Both the position numbers and the translations under genes were made by a program. The notes beneath the pieces are model-generated. The model worked only from the letters and a program-made list of their open reading frames with translations. It made no database searches and was not told where the DNA came from. A stretch of DNA of 64,000 bases, taken from NCBI GenBank assembly GCA_001692895.1, contig KV748257.1, positions 558,001 through 622,000 on the forward strand. The letters are read 5' to 3'. The DNA comes from Cenococcum geophilum 1.58. Its lineage: Eukaryota; Ascomycota; Dothideomycetes; Gloniales; Gloniaceae. This document shows, in pieces, positions 38,921 through 49,830 of this stretch; the stretch's first letter is position 1, and every line of letters starts with the position of its first letter.

Positions 38921-39957
38921 ATAGCTACTTTTAGTTTATATAGGAGCTGGAATCCTTAGGGGCAGTATATTAATTATATATAGGTATTATAATACGGCTC
39001 TTATATAGTAAGGATATAGTGTTTCTCTAGGTCTATACTATCTAGTAGGGGCCTTATAAGATAGTGGTTTATATTACCGCAGTTATACTATATAATAAAT
39101 AGGTGGCGGACCCCTAGTGAGGGTCCTTCGCCTCTTCTATTTCTACTTTCTTTAGAATATTTAGAACTTCTATCTCTTATATCTATACCCTAGTTACTAC
39201 TTATTTTATATAGAGCTTTTTATTCCTATATCTTGTATTTCTACCAGCACTTCTATATCTAAATCTATTATTACCTTTAGTTCTTTCCCTATTCTTACTA
39301 GTTAGATATATACCCTTTATAAGTTAGCTATAAATATTATATTTGCCGCGTTAAGTCTAATTCTTAATTGTCCTGGTTTTAAGCTTGCTATAGCTGTTTA
39401 TAAGGGTCTTCCTATAAGGCGTCCTCTCCCTTATATCCCCTATAAACCTTATATCCCTATTTAGTCTAGTAATATCACGCGGCGTCACTTCTAGCCTATT
39501 AAGGCTTAGGATAGCTAGCCTAGCCCCCTAATATTAAAGGTAGGAAACGCTAAAAAGGCACCTACGTCCCCTTAGCTTATTGCCTATTGTTTTTATTTAT
39601 ATAACCTAGTATATAGTTATTCCCGTAGCTGTTAAGCCCTTACCTTTTATCTCCTATATTTAATGCAGTTTTCTCTCTCTTACGCCTTATATATGCTTCG
39701 GTAACAGTTTACATATTTTATTTAGTCTTAATTTAAGCAGCGTCTCGTATTATAGGGGCCTATATAATGGCCGCAGCACACCTATACTGCGTATATAGAT
39801 TAGGTATGTTCCTATTATATATAGCAATAGTATTATTTTAGGCGGAGTCTATAGTTATAGAGTTTTGTATTATATATAAGGCTATTTATAATAATACCTT
39901 TTTAGATAAGGAGTTTTTGCATTCCTAGTAGGGGGGTTTTGATAAACTGACGGAAGG

Positions 39958-40132
39958 TGTTAGATAACTTATATAGAGCTATTCATTGATAAAATGGGTT
40001 AATTAATTGATTAATCTTTATCGTGTGTTGACCTAGGGCCCCTGGGCTTAGATGAAGATATTTATAAAGCACGGGCCCCGTGTACGTAACTCGTGCATAT
40101 CTTACGCCATAGAGAATACAGATTATCTGATA
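39958..40132 (-). repeat. 3' LTR of Copia element F
   Basis: 175 bp; more RIP-mutated than its partner. Confidence 0.88.
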
Positions 40133-40953
40133 CACCCCCTTAGCTTTAAGCTTTTTAAGGTTAAAGCTAACCACCTTCTTGTGTCCGTTAATGCGTTAAT
40201 TAAACCATAATCTTATCTAAATCCTTCCGTCTCGCTCTAATATTCTTCCTTAGGTCCTTTAGTTGCTTCTCCTTATTTAGCCGCTCCTTAATATCCACTA
40301 TCCCGATTATATTAATGAAGCTTTAAAACCTCTACTTAGGCAGGGCCTTCGTAAGTCCATTAGCAATCATCTCCTTTGTCGCTATCTATTAAAATCGTAC
40401 TCGTCTCTTTGCGTATTCCTAACGTAGCTAGTATTAATAGATGTTAACGTATTGGAGCTTCGTAATTAGCTTTACCGTATCTTCTATAATTAGTTAGAGT
40501 GTCTAGGTGTTATTGCAGTTAATAATTAAGGGCTTATTTAGTTATAACATTATTACTTTAAACAGCCTACTAATAAAGATAGCTTCCTTTGCTGTCTGTA
40601 ATAGGGCTAACAGCTTAGCTTCTGTGCTCGACGTTATAACTATATCCTACTTATTTGCTCTCCAGGCGATCGGCCCCCTAAATAGCTTTATAATGTATCC
40701 TTATAAGCTCTTTCTATTAACGGAGTTGTCTGTAAATAATGCGTTACTAGCATAGATAAATAATTGCGCTTTACTTCTACCGTCTCCGTCGTCTCGTCCT
40801 TGGTCACGTATTCCTTTATCTCTCCCTCTACCGTTTATTTGTTCCTTATCTCCTCTATAGTAGATTGCTCTGCTCCTTATACTATATAGGTACTAGATAA
40901 CTCTATCTACCGCTCGTTAGTGCTCTTAGCTTGGGTCCTAATTAAACCTTACT

Positions 40954-41968
40954 GGCCGTCGAAAACGGATTCTGCACCTGTACGTGGTGACAGCTACAAA
41001 CCTAGGTCTTTGAAGTTCAGACCCAGAGCCAACGTAGAGACGTTGTATAGCGCGTGTAAGTAGGACCTGGTGGTTATATGCGTCGTGGGGCGTAGTGAAA
41101 AGTTTTTATATGGGATGGTAAGATCTCGAAAACCACTACTAACGGTACCCCTTTACAATACAGCCACTAGTTCTCCTACTAAGCACCTATATAATCCAAC
41201 GTGGATAAACAGCTTTTAAAAGCATCCCCTAGCCCCTAATGGAAAGCATTAACGACCTTATATTGACGGACGAACAAGTATACGAGCGAACGAACAAACG
41301 AGCAAATATACGGCCCCTCTTAACCCCTAGGGCAGTCGCCCGCGGAGTATGTAGTTACTCGCCGTTTTTAACTACCAAATACTACCTAGCAGCTTGGATT
41401 GCGACCTACGGTTTTCCCTATCTCCTTTCAACGGAGTAGTAACCCTTAGAGAGGGCCTAGCTGGGGCCTAGGCATAAAAGATACCCAAATACACAATATC
41501 CCGCTCGCTTATTAGTATTACGGTAGTTAGAATGGATGAATCCCCCTTACGCCTTTAATAACTCTAGGGGGGGGGAGGCAAGGCATATATGGCAGTGGTC
41601 TATATAAGAGATAGTATATAGGGGATGGGCAAGATATAGGACATAAAGAGATAATAAGACATAGTAATCGATTAGCAAGGCCTAGCTGGGACGTAGTAAA
41701 CCCTAGCTTTAATAAGCTAGAGAAGGAAGCAGTGGTTCCTAAGAAGTTTAAAACATCTAAGGAGGAGGACGTGTAATAGGCCCGTAGGGCCGCTGCTACG
41801 TGCAAACATGGCAAATTGGGGTTTTTTATCCTACTGAGGCTGCTTATAGGGTTTTTCCTCCCCCAACTGCAGGGTTTTCTTTATGTAAATTATAAGTTTT
41901 CCCCCCTGTGACGGAGTAGTCTGCGTGGGCCAAGATAGGATCCGTATTAGACGTTAATTAAAGAACTA
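40954..41968 (+). mobile_element. Non-autonomous retroposon G, copy 1
   Basis: 1,015 bp starting GGCCGTCGAAA and ending TTAATTAAAGAACTA, flanked by a perfect 16-bp duplication CTAATTAAACCTTACT (40938-40953, 41969-41984) inside Copia element F. No terminal inverted or direct repeats and no conserved frame; the open frames at 41239-41439 and 41527-41814 are not kept in copy 2. The last ~45 bp before the end (about 41913-41957) match the 3' end of LINE C. Relative to copy 2 it shows many C-to-T and G-to-A changes. Confidence 0.8.
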
Positions 41969-44900
41969 CTAATTAAACCTTACTAGCCGTAATACTGCAA
42001 AGGCAATATCCGGACGCGTTATAGTGGCTATATAGAGTACTAAACCTAGTTTTCTCTAATATAGTATTGTAGAAGCTGGTAGGGATATAGGACGGACTAA
42101 TAGGTCTATATTGGTGGACGGACGCGTTGGACGGATTATATAGTGATTAGTAGGGAGGAGTTCCGATTCTGCCATAGGAGTATTTAAAAGACGCCCTCTG
42201 AGATCTATCTTATACTAGTTAGCTATTTTCTTAATATAGGCTTTTTGGGATAGCTATAGGAGCCTCTAGCTACGATTACGTAGCATATAGATTCCTAAGA
42301 ACTATTTTAGCTCGCTAAGGGTACTTATCTGGTATTCCTTACTCAGCTCCTTAATTACTTCTTAAGCTTTCTTCTTATCTATCTTTCGGTAGTAGAAGAT
42401 AATATTATTAAAGTAGAAGAAGATAACTATTCTACCTTTTAGCATGATATACGGCTCTTAGGGTACTTCTTTAAAACCCAATTCGTTTAATAAGCTCGTG
42501 AGATTCTTTTGCTATAACAGTAGTGATCGTCGTAGTCCGTATAGGGCTTTTCTTAAGCGCAGTACTTTGTTTGTCTTTCCTTTATTAAACCCTAGCGGTA
42601 GCTTTATATAAATAACTTTGTTAAGATCGCAATAGACAAACGCATTAATAGTATTTATCTGTGTCGTCTCTAGGTTGAATTTTATAGTGATCGCTATAAG
42701 GGTTCGGAAGGTCGTACTAGCTAATATAGTGGCTCTTATAGGTAGGTCTCCTGGGGCCTATTAATTTCCGTAGACTACTAAGCGTGCCTTATATTTCTGG
42801 AGAAATCTATACTTGTCCGTCTTGTAGACGAATACCTATATTAAGCTAAGGACCTACTATCCCTTTGCGTGCTTTTTATCTATTTCTTAAAATGACCTTA
42901 TTTAATAATGAGATTGGAGATAGGCTCGTTAAGCTTCTTAAAACTGATCTTAAAGAGGATGCGTATTAAGGTCCCGGATTAACTAGGGTAGCGGAGGTAG
43001 GTTCTTCCTATGTAATCTAACATTGCGTATTCTGCCTAATTTCAGCTTGCTATTATTAAGTTAACTATTAAGGTTAAACTTCCTTCCTGCTAAGAAGGCG
43101 CCGTAATAGGCTGACGTGATCCTTTTAGTAATAAAGTCTTTAAACCTATTATTACTAGCTTCCTTAAACGAGTCTTTAACTAAGTTATTGGACACCCCCT
43201 AAGTGTTAAACGCATCTCCTGCTTAATAAGCGACGTCTTAATTAGTACCTTATATATCTAACTTTATAGGATACTCAACGTAAAAGGCATATAGAGATTC
43301 TTCGTCTTCTTCTGTTAGAGGTGGTGTATAGTATATATCTCTAAGAGCTCTTGCAAGCTTAAGATCTGCTAACTTATTAAAGGCTTAAACTAGCTTATCA
43401 ACATTGTCGTCTTCCTCTTAAATTGACGGTTTAAATACTTCTTTATCATCTTCCAGAAGGACCTCGTTCTTAGTTTAGGTATTAGGTAGTTAAATATTCT
43501 TAATTAATATATCTAATTTAGCGTATAGGTCCTTTAAAATGTCCGTTTACTTACCATTAAAGAACGTCTTTTTGTTAAAGATGGCGTCCCTTATAGAGAT
43601 AACGATACCCTTATATAGGATCCAGATCCTATAGATATTAGTAGAGTTATAGCTAATAAGATAGCTAATATAGGCTCGCGGATCTAGCTTGCTTAGCCTT
43701 TTCTTTTTTAGCTAGGCGTCTGATATTATCGCGTACGCCCTATAGCCGTAGGCTTTTAGGTACGCTAGTTGTGGTTTTCTTAGTCTCCTATTAGCTAGGA
43801 AGGTATAGAACCTCTTATATAGCGATTTCCATCTATTGCTTTCCCGTGGCGTTCGATCTCGAAGGTAGACTACACAGTTAACTATCTCGTTCTATAGATT
43901 ATGTAGTAGATTAGTAGTAATTCTTATTACTCGTGCTCTCTTAATAATTACACCCCCTAAGCGTTCGGCGGTACCGTTTTAAGCTTAGGTATATGGCGCC
44001 GAAGGCTTAAATGTAATCCCTTAAGTCCGTAGCTATTTAAGGGTTCTTCTTCTCCCTAGCTTGTTGTCTAATCTAATAGTGTTAACCTTAAGGTTATACC
44101 TTAGACGAATCCACTAGATAAAATCTTTAAGCACTTATAGTGTCTCCTTTTCTTTACTATGCGTCGTTATAAAATACGGGAAGGATCTTCCTAAGTAGGT
44201 GTTATAGATAAGTATAACTCGTACAAATCCGGTATGCGCTTCCTTAAGGTTAGTCCAGTTAATATAAAGGTTAAGATAGGGTTTATTAATCTTCTATTTT
44301 AAGAACCTTCTTAAGACCTAATGCTTAATTTTAGCGAGACTGTAATATTAACATTCTATTGTCTTTAGGCCTTAAAGCTTAACTCCTAAGACGTTAAGAC
44401 CTAAATAATAAAGGCTTATAGGTCCTGGATAACCTAGACGCAAATGCTATAGACGTATATCTCCTTTTAAATCTAGACAAGCGTCTCTTAACGATGCTCT
44501 GCGCTTCCTTTGGCGTAGCATTTAGCTTATATTAAACGCTAATAGACTTCCTAATCGGATATATTTAATAGTCTGTTATCTATAACGTTTTTCTATTTAA
44601 TATAGGACTGAGTTATCCTTCTAAACTAGAAGATTATTCTCTCTTTTATTGTCCTAGTAGTACTTTTATTTTTGAAGTAGATGGAACAATACTAGATTTA
44701 TATTGAAGTCCGTATAAAAGGCAACGTCCTTAAGGTATAGGATTCCCTTACTCTTGTCTAGTTTTGTAACTTAGATAGTAATATTACCGTAGCCTAGTAT
44801 AGGCACTTCTAAGCTGCCAGTAATAATGTATTTAAGTTTTAAAGCTTTCCTAAAGTTATAAAAACAAGAGAGGTTATTAAAGATATAGAGAGTGGTTCCT

Positions 44901-45472
44901 AAGTTAAGAATAGTTAATAGCTTTAGTGGATAGATTTAACCTATATAATACAATTCTAGGAATATCGCATTAGCTTCTTCCTTAATCTTAACTTCCTTGC
45001 TCTTATCCTGTTGTTATTAAGCCTTATCTTCCTATTCTTTAAGTCTAATCTTTATAACTTAGTTAGTGAGATCCTTATTCTTTTCTACCTTCTTTAGTAT
45101 CCTTTTAATGCGAGCATCTCCGATTATAACTCCTTTGGGTCTCTTATCTTTAAATAAATACTAATAGTCCTATAGGGAATGTCCTTATTTCTTATACGCT
45201 AAGCACACAGGTAGTAGCTTCTTATAGGATATCTCCTCGTCTACTAGTAACCTGGCTCTCTTTAAGCGTCTAGTATATGCTAAGGTTCTTTTCCCTAGAC
45301 CTTTAGTAGTATTAGAGTAATCCATTATAGCTTGCTCTGTAAAGTCTATATTAAAGGTACTCCCTCTTATAGTAGTATTGGCTTTTTTTAAGGGTATTCT
45401 AAGTCCTTCTTATAGCTCCTTTGCTACTCTATAGTATTTAGAAGATCTCAACTTCTAAGGGTTATTTAACTT

Positions 45473-45546
45473 NGTANTATACTTTATATANTAGGNGTNN
45501 CTAAANGGTTAAANNACNTCTNNTAATTCTTNNAGCNAGATTCNAT
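45473..45546. other. Patch of scattered N base calls
   Basis: About 19 single or double N calls in 74 bases inside element F. Looks like consensus ambiguity in a repeat, not a scaffold gap. Confidence 0.9.
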
Positions 45547-46149
45547 TNGATATTTAAGGGATCTTATACTTCTCTCCTAGTACTATTATATGTTCCTATT
45601 AATCTAACTACTAATTTAATTTTAATAAGTGTTTAAACCCCTTAAGAGCTTCCGTGTACTGGTGTTGTATCTTTTTTCTAACAAATAATAAAGTAGGTTC
45701 TGTATTCTCCTTTAACCGAGATATCCATTCCTTAACTGTAAGAGAAGGGTTAAGTAGTAGCTTCTTCTAAATTAATACTGTGGACGTAATTTAGGTGCGA
45801 ATCTTTTAAAGGTGCTCTTCTTGTTTTAGGAAATACTTTATATCCTAGTCGTAGTATTGTCTGCTGTTCTCGTACGCCCTCTATTAATTCGTTGAGAGCT
45901 ATGCATATAAGGTTACATTCTTATTGAAATCTATAACTTCTGGATAGGGTAGTTCTTATAGTAGGCCTTATTGAGGTGCTTTCTTATCTGGGTTAACATG
46001 GGCCTAAATTCGTTTGTCTATAAGGGCTTATAGTTGCTAGATCCATTACTCCCAGTCTTCTAGCTTATTAAGGATGATTGTGGTAAACAAACTCGACGTT
46101 GGTGGAGTCATTTGACTAATAGGCAGATGGGAATTAAGATGGAATTCAT

Positions 46150-46217
46150 CATCAGGATCGTCCTTGTCGCAGGATCGTCTTTATCGTCAGGATCGTCCTT
46201 GTCGTCAGGATCGTCCT
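46150..46217. repeat. ~18-bp minisatellite (CAGGATCGTCCTTGTCGT) in the gag end of F
   Basis: Four near-identical units around AGGATCGTCYTT, followed by three GTGGAATCTC words (46233-46260). GC-rich. Confidence 0.75.
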
Positions 46218-46401
46218 TTAACGATTAAGGTGGAGTCTCGTGGAATCTCGTGGAATCTCGTCCTGTGACATTTAAGGTAGGATTTTGATTAGGGTCGTCT
46301 TGTGACGATGGGGTGTCAGAGTCTGACGATGAGGTAGAATTTCTTTAAATGATTAAGTAATAGCTGAATAGCTTCTTAAGTCGGCGGACCGGGCTTATAA
46401 C

Positions 46402-46576
46402 TGTTAGATAACTTATATAGAGCTATTTATTGATGAAATGGGTTAATTGATTAATTGATCTTTATCGTGTGTTGACCTAGGGCCCCTGGGCTTAGATAAA
46501 GATATTTACAAAGCACAGGCCCCGTGCACGTGACTCGTGCACGTCCTACGCCACAGAGAATACAGATTATCTGACA
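46402..46576 (-). repeat. 5' LTR of Copia element F
   Basis: 175 bp, ends at TATCTGACA; followed by AAGGT. Confidence 0.88.
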
Positions 46577-46783
46577 AAGGTATCTAACGGAAGGTAATGC
46601 AACTCAAATCGAGGCGATCTTCGCGCACTAGCGGTATATAGTTAGTAGGACCTTCTGTCAGATTCGATTCTTGGTAAATATCAAAAGTTTTAATGGATAT
46701 TTTCATCAGAACTTTAAACCAGCCCCCTATTTTGTTAACAGCAGCCAGCGACTCCAAATTTCGCACAGTTGATCCTTGCCACC

Positions 46784-46912
46784 ATGTCTTTTAATCCCGC
46801 GCGCCAAGTTGATCGAACCGTCGAGTTGGTGGGAGGTAAGAATTGCTCTTTATCGAAACCCCTACTTAACCAATTGCCGGAAGGTCGAGCTAATCGTATA
46901 TATAAGCACTAA
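46784..46912 (+). CDS. 42-codon open frame inside element E, unknown
   Basis: ATG at 46784 follows a good initiation context (GCCACC). The 42-residue product begins MSFNPARQVDRTVELVGG and ends ANRIYKH at TAA 46910-46912. Base composition is balanced, unlike the RIP-mutated neighbours. A GTAAGA right after the GGxG-coding stretch (about 46837) could be a 5' splice site, so this may be the leftover first exon of a transposase kept by an internally deleted copy. No family recognised; it could equally be chance. Confidence 0.25.
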   Translation: MSFNPARQVDRTVELVGGKNCSLSKPLLNQLPEGRANRIYKH

Positions 46913-47964
46913 AAAATTAGCTTTACCTTTTATTAGATACCTTCCGTCAGTTTATTAAAACCCCCCTAGTGTATATATGCTAATAATAAGGGAGCTATAC
47001 ATTTAACCGGCGACTCTCTAGCAAGTCTCTAGCGACCCTTATATCCTCTTATTATTTTTATTATATACTTAGTTTAAATTTTTCTAGTAGAGCTATTAGA
47101 TTTAGGTAATCTTAAGTCTTAGTATAAGGTGTTCCGTTTGTTTTACTATCTTATATATAGTTACTATATTGTCCGCCTAGCGTTCCTTTTCTACCCTAAA
47201 GCTTAGGGGGACCACTAGGACTTTAACTAGGTAGTTTTCACAGAGCACTTTTATGCTAATACGTTTTCCTAGCCTGTCCCCTACCCTTATAGCTTATCCC
47301 TTTACCTATTAGTCCTTTAGGGTAACTCTAATATCTTTACTCCTAAGGTGTTAGACTATAATAGTATTATAAACCTCTTTGCAAATCTCTATAAGAACTT
47401 TTATTTCTAATTATTTCCTAAGCCCCTCTGCTTTTTCTATATTTGGTTATATTATAATTATATACCCAGTTATTATCTTAAGGGGGGTAGGTTCCCTATG
47501 CTATAGAAGTGCAGCTACAGCGGCCTAGGTACGGCTCGCCGGTAGGAAAGGGTTTTATTTGTTTTTAATTTTGCTTAGCTATTAGAGGATTTAATTAAGG
47601 GTTTACTAAAGGGGCGCCTAAGGTTTACTAGGCTAGTAGAGCCATTCTACTAGCTATATTAGTTTATTATAGCTAATAGTTACTCCCCTATAATTATGGA
47701 TACTAAACGCGTCTAATAGGCTTTATATTTTATTAGATGCCTTTTTAATAGAGGTCTTCCCACTTTATAGTATAGTATTTACCCATTCTTATTATAGAGG
47801 GCTATTACTAGGCGTAGGTTTGGCGGACGCGCGCGAGTGCAAACCACCGTCGTTTAACGTGTGCCTCCCCTGCGATATATACATCTTAGGGAGATTCTCT
47901 AGGTATTTTTTAGAGTTCTTTTAGTTGGTTTTAGTCTTTTTAGGCCGGGTGCAGCAAGAGCTCC

Positions 47965-48429
47965 TCTTATTACGCGTTTAACGTAGTAGTAAATATATAA
48001 CTAATATTTATATAAAGATTTTATTTAGAGTAGCTAATTACCTATATTTTACTAAGGGGCTTAGTATTACTACCTTAACTAAAGACTTAAGCTATTATTT
48101 TTTTTATAAATCCTATTTAAGTACCTAATTGGCAAGGAAGGCCTACTATATAGGAGTTAGTTACTATTCGCATTGGTATATAAATTGTTTTAGTAGTCTG
48201 CCATTTAATTATTGCTTAAAATTGCTAAAGGGACACTATATGCAAGCACTGCTTTTTGTATAGACTTATAAACATTAAATTTAGAATCTATAATAGTTAT
48301 TTATAAGTTCTACTTACTTTAGTCTATATTGATTAATTTGTTATAAAGAAGGTAGGTTGACAAGTTAGTGGTTTAATTTTGGTTAGGTGGCCGAGTTTAG
48401 GGGCTAACTAAGTTCTAGGGGTCCGAGCT
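47965..48429 (-). mobile_element. 5' piece of pogo element P (TIR and transposase N-terminus)
   Basis: Starts with the TIR at 48429. An LTP-QEAFL-type block near 48105-48060 fits the CENP-B-like DNA-binding region of fungal pogo transposases. Cut at 47965 by the 5' end of LINE C2. Confidence 0.5.
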
Positions 48430-48487
48430 TAGTGCTTTTAGTAGTATATTGCTTGACTTGCTAATACTATAACCTTAGTAGTAAATG
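48430..48487 (-). mobile_element. A1 fragment: gag start and leader
   Basis: Minus-strand match to A2 13369-13425, between the A1 5' LTR and the TA site of element P. Confidence 0.75.
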
Positions 48488-48907
48488 TGTAATAAAGTAT
48501 ATAAGGTACTACGGTAGACTTATTAATGGGCTGAGTATATAGGTAACTAGTAAGTTAATAATAATAATATAACTGGTGGAGTAGTTACCTAATAGATTAA
48601 CTCCAATTATATTTTAAGATTTACTATAAAGAACAGAACTATCTAAGTAGGAACTGTAGTCCTTTAAATATATAATACTACGCCTAAGAAATATGCTAAG
48701 TATGTTAATATATTAGTACGTCGGTATATTCTATATTCCTATATTTCTAAATTCCTACGTTCTAAACTTATAACGTAACTAGCTACGTAACTTAGCTACC
48801 CCTTATCCTATAGCCTGATCGGTTTTAGCGCCTTCTATACTATCTTAACCAACCCGTTTATATCTCTTCTTAGTAGTCGTATTACTGCTAATATAAGGTC
48901 CGTAATA
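48488..48907 (-). repeat. 5' LTR of chromovirus A1
   Basis: About 420 bp aligning in reverse to the A2 LTR. Its inner end TGTAATAAAG corresponds to CCGTTACA and its outer end (TATTACGGAC on the minus strand) to TGTTACGGAC. More diverged than the A2 LTRs are from each other, consistent with an older copy. It marks the right edge of the 48-kb nest. Confidence 0.75.
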
Positions 48908-49548
48908 TAAATACTATTAGCTAAAGCTTAAGTAGGAAGTAAAGGAGTATATTAGCTATTAAAAGAAGTATTAAGCATATAAGATCCGTAGGCATAAGCT
49001 ATAGGGTCTACTTAAATTAGTTCCCCCCGCTAGTAAGCTATAGCAATATTACGCCATAGACTTTATTATAGATCTTCCGCTATCTAAAAATGGCTAAGGA
49101 TAAATATACAATTTGGTCCTTATACTTATTAATAGGTTTTTAAAGTATATTCAATACCTTCCTATTAATAAGATAATTAATATATAAGCGCTTACTAACC
49201 TAATGAAGGAGAAAGACTTTCTTAAAGTAGATTAGCCGTACTCTATTATTACTAATAGGGGTAGTATATTTATAAGCTAGTACTAGTCGGACCTATGCTT
49301 TTATTTAAAAATAGACTACTATTATAGTATAGTTTTCTATTTATAAATAGATAGGTAAACGGAACGCTAGAACTAGGAACTGGAGTCTTACCTATAAATA
49401 TACTAGTAAGATAACTAGTGTAAGCTACTTCTATACGCGGAGTACGCTTATAATTTAAAGTAATACGTATTATATAAGCATGCACTAATTTAGATTGCCT
49501 ATAGCGTCCAACTATTTAGGTTTAATAGTATACCTAAAAATTACTAGC
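48908..49548 (+). mobile_element. Gypsy integrase fragment Q
   Basis: Plus-strand Gypsy integrase core: PYSIITNRGSIF near 49227-49262, DRQTERQNQELESYL near 49346-49390, and an EYAYN-type block with KHALIQIAY near 49440-49500. It is cut by A1 on the left and by LTR I3 on the right; no other part of the element is in view. Fossil, broken. Confidence 0.65.
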
Positions 49549-49830
49549 TGTTACGGAGTAAATATAAGCGACAGTAATATATAGCAAGGTAGATATTATT
49601 AAGCTATATATATAAACTATATAAGGAGGTTAAGACATTGCGTAAAGAGAGAAGGTAGGAAAACGGGAAGAAAGGGTATATATTGTTAACTTAGTTGCTT
49701 AGTTAATATATATATAGGGCGGAATAGGGTTTAGGTTATGGTCCTAGCAGAACTTAGTAGGATTTAGTAGGACTTGGCGGAATATAGCAGAATTTGGTAA
49801 AACTTGGCGGGATATAGCAGAATATGGCAG
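49549..49830 (-). mobile_element. Partial inverted LTR (I3) related to family I
   Basis: On the minus strand it ends CCGTAACA and shares with the I2 LTR the TTTACGCAATGTCTTA block (about 49630-49650) and an array of ~10-bp TTCTGCTAWA-like units (about 49740-49828). Opposite in orientation to the adjoining I1. It lacks the LTR start, so it is truncated at the I1 junction. Confidence 0.6.

Larger units (their letters stand above)
39958..46576 (-). mobile_element. Complete Ty1/Copia element F, minus strand, with LTRs; carries retroposon G1
   Basis: 175-bp LTRs (39958-40132, 46402-46576), TGTTAGATAAC at the left end. Flanks repeat AAGG(T) on both sides (39954-39957, 46577-46580). Minus-strand order: gag about 46380-45100, integrase about 44400-43600 (NGTAERLGGVI block near 43960), reverse transcriptase about 42960-41990, RNase H about 40950-40200. 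A purine tract AAGGGGG adjoins the 3' LTR (about 40133-40143). Net length about 5.6 kb. Structurally whole but broken. A patch of N calls lies at 45473-45546. Sits inside element E. Confidence 0.9.
39930..46967. mobile_element. Short TIR element E, split by Copia element F
   Basis: Ends AGGGGGGTTTTGATAAACTG at 39930 and the matching inverted copy ending CCCCCCT at 46967 (one mismatch in 20; similarity runs about 34 bp). TSD AGT (39927-39929, 46968-46970); LINE C1 shows the empty site near 28369. Without F the element is about 415 bp, GC-balanced and hardly touched by RIP. The 3-bp TSD is compatible with PIF/Harbinger or CACTA groups, but the ends do not prove either. Confidence 0.75.
32878..47964 (-). 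mobile_element. LINE (Tad1-like) C2, minus strand, split by D, N, E/F
   Basis: Second copy of LINE C, about 5.7 kb after removing the insertions. The 5' end is GGAGCTC at 47958-47964; the 3' end has AATAAA and tail at about 32878-32892. Order on the minus strand: gag N-terminus 47964-46971, rest of gag with zinc-knuckle region about 39926-39650, apurinic-type endonuclease about 38920-38430, linker 38420-38059, reverse transcriptase about 35395-34400, then C-terminal region and 3'UTR to 32878. It retains the RT segment missing from C1. No clear TSD was found, unlike L and G. RIP has closed all frames. Confidence 0.82.
30611..48429 (-). mobile_element. Pogo/Fot-type (Tc1/mariner) DNA transposon P, minus strand, split by LINEs L and C2
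   Basis: Both ends carry the same terminal inverted repeat, AGCTCGGACCCCTAGAACT, reading inward from 30611 and 48429. Each is flanked by TA (30609-30610, 48430-48431). Joining the flanks reproduces the A2 sequence around its gag start with a single TA, so this is one insertion. After removing L (31696-32610) and C2 (32878-47964) about 1.83 kb remains, close to the 1,850 bp of pogo element J. Three pieces: 48429-47965, 32877-32626 and 31695-30611. The CENP-B-like N-terminal region is seen near 48120-48020 and the DDE C-terminal region near 31450-30680. Confidence 0.7.
484..48907 (-). mobile_element. Chromovirus (Ty3/Gypsy) A1, minus strand, split by nested insertions; runs off the left side
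   Basis: One Gypsy element of family A lies here in four pieces that align in order to copy A2 in reverse: 484-2227 (RNase H, reverse transcriptase, protease side), 8330-9959 (end of gag toward protease), 29771-30610 (gag) and 48430-48907 (gag start, leader, 5' LTR). The three gaps are the Copia element M, the TIR element H and the pogo element P, each with matching target sites. The part 3' of RNase H is missing; it meets the SINE at 484. About 4.7 kb of A1 remains. It is heavily RIP-mutated and broken. It is the oldest layer of the 48-kb nest. Confidence 0.85.

Noticed and set aside
41527-41814. 95-codon minus-strand open frame in retroposon G1
   Set aside because: The corresponding frame in G2 is not conserved, so there is no sign of selection on a protein.
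40954-41968. Element G as a solo LTR
   Set aside because: No TG...CA ends, and 15-16 bp duplications are far longer than the 4-6 bp made by LTR integrases.
48381-48435. tRNA-like A and B boxes (TGGCCGAG..., GGTCCGAGC) here and in reverse at about 30611-30675
   Set aside because: The two sites proved to be the two terminal inverted repeats of pogo element P, with TA outside each and an empty site in A2. The box spacing is also too short for a tRNA.
49270-49485. 71-codon minus-strand open frame
   Set aside because: It is antisense to a clear Gypsy integrase on the plus strand (fragment Q).
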